Position numbers and translations under genes: made by a program. Positions 6,018 through 6,353 of a stretch of 6,353 bases of DNA are shown here, in pieces. The notes under the pieces were generated by a model, which saw only the letters and a list, made by a program, of their open reading frames with translations, searched no databases and was not told the DNA's origin. Origin of the DNA: an uncultured Rhodospirillales bacterium (lineage in GTDB: Bacteria; Pseudomonadota; Alphaproteobacteria; Rhodospirillales; Defluviicoccaceae). The stretch spans positions 1-6,353 of the forward strand of contig CAKZLS010000087.1 in assembly GCA_937127205.1 (NCBI GenBank), written 5' to 3'. Each line of letters opens with the position of its first letter. The first letter of the stretch is position 1.

Positions 6018-6353
6018 ATGGCGCGGAGTATCCGAGTACCGTTTCTGGTGGACGTCACCTTCGTCGATGACCCCGCGGCGATCGACGGGTTCGAAAGCGA
6101 TAGCCGGGTCGACAGGACGTACGGGGCGCATGGCCCCTGGTACAATCGCCTGCTGCAACGACGGCTCGGTTCCGAAGTGCGCGTCGACTCCGAGCGGCTG
6201 CCGGCCTTCCGGCCGCGGGACGACGCCGAAAGGATCGAGACACAGAAAGCCCTGACCAAGCGCCTGCAAGCCATCACCGTTGATCAATTGGCCAAGGACC
6301 CCGACGTGGACGCCATCGCCCACTGGGTCCGCGAGAGCAAGACCGACGACCCG
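6018..6353 (+). CDS. Conserved hypothetical protein, N-terminal part (right edge cut); possibly cytochrome P450-like
   Basis: Seen: an ATG at 6018, three bases after the dioxygenase stop, opens a frame of 112 codons with no stop before the window ends. GGAAGGGAG (6001-6009) lies 8 bases upstream, inside the end of the dioxygenase gene, so the two are very probably co-transcribed and translationally coupled. The protein begins MARSIRVPFLVDVTFVDDP; then come RVDRTYGAHGPWYNRLLQRR (about 34-53), LPAFRPRDDAER (about 64-75) and IAHWVRE (about 101-107). It is soluble and charged, with no signal peptide. The N-terminal style (a VDDPAAI segment, a GPWYNRLL-like block, and PAFRPRDDAER) reminds me of P450-like proteins encoded beside bacterial haem peroxidases, but the diagnostic haem-Cys and ExxR motifs would lie beyond the window. 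The function is therefore inference from memory and context only. Codon usage matches the dioxygenase. The minus-strand frame over the same region is a shadow. Confidence 0.75.
   Translation, partial: MARSIRVPFLVDVTFVDDPAAIDGFESDSRVDRTYGAHGPWYNRLLQRRLGSEVRVDSERLPAFRPRDDAERIETQKALTKRLQAITVDQLAKDPDVDAIAHWVRESKTDDP

Noticed and set aside
5072..6070. Plus-strand frame of 332 codons inside the dioxygenase gene
   Set aside because: It is a +1 shadow of the dioxygenase; the haem-binding and catalytic motifs are in the 4158-6014 frame.
5556..6323. Minus-strand frame of 255 codons over the dioxygenase end and the next gene
   Set aside because: It lies antisense to two co-directional coding frames with good ribosome binding sites and shows no recognisable domain.

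Overview
The window looks like chromosomal DNA of a GC-rich alphaproteobacterium. The best lineage clue is the small DUF3126 protein at 1285-1521, a family known essentially from Alphaproteobacteria. The high-GC coding style and the HisKA_2-type kinase agree; Rhodospirillales is a reasonable guess but is not proven. No rRNA, tRNA, CRISPR array, IS element or phage gene was seen.

Layout, left to right. (1) 3-1154 (+): the C-terminal 383 codons of a molybdopterin-dependent formate dehydrogenase catalytic subunit, cut by the left edge. (2) 1155-1284: short intergenic region with a weak terminator-like hairpin and a plausible sigma-70 promoter, then the DUF3126 gene (1285-1521, +). (3) 1725-2936 (-): a soluble GAF plus HisKA_2/HATPase histidine kinase, clearly more AT-rich than its neighbours, with no response regulator beside it. 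A 15-bp inverted repeat lies just before its start. (4) 3234-3971 (-): a NiCoT/NicO-type nickel/cobalt membrane transporter with a histidine-rich loop. (5) 3972-4157: a divergent intergenic region containing a perfect TGTGA-N6-TCACA (CRP/FNR-type) palindrome, a separate 17-bp perfect dyad, and many TTGC/GCAA half-sites. (6) 4158-6014 (+): a 618-residue animal-haem-peroxidase-superfamily protein that most resembles the fatty-acid alpha-dioxygenase/cyclooxygenase branch, with distal His, catalytic Tyr and proximal His all in place. (7) 6018-6353 (+): the first 112 codons of an open frame starting 3 bases after the dioxygenase stop and running off the right edge. It is probably the second gene of the same operon and possibly a cytochrome P450-like protein.

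How the genes fit together: the strongest functional unit is the two-gene operon at 4158-6353+, a predicted bacterial oxylipin-forming dioxygenase with a co-translated partner, transcribed from a control region that carries a CRP-like site. The nickel transporter is divergent from it and may share control sequences. The formate dehydrogenase end, the DUF3126 gene and the kinase look like separate units.
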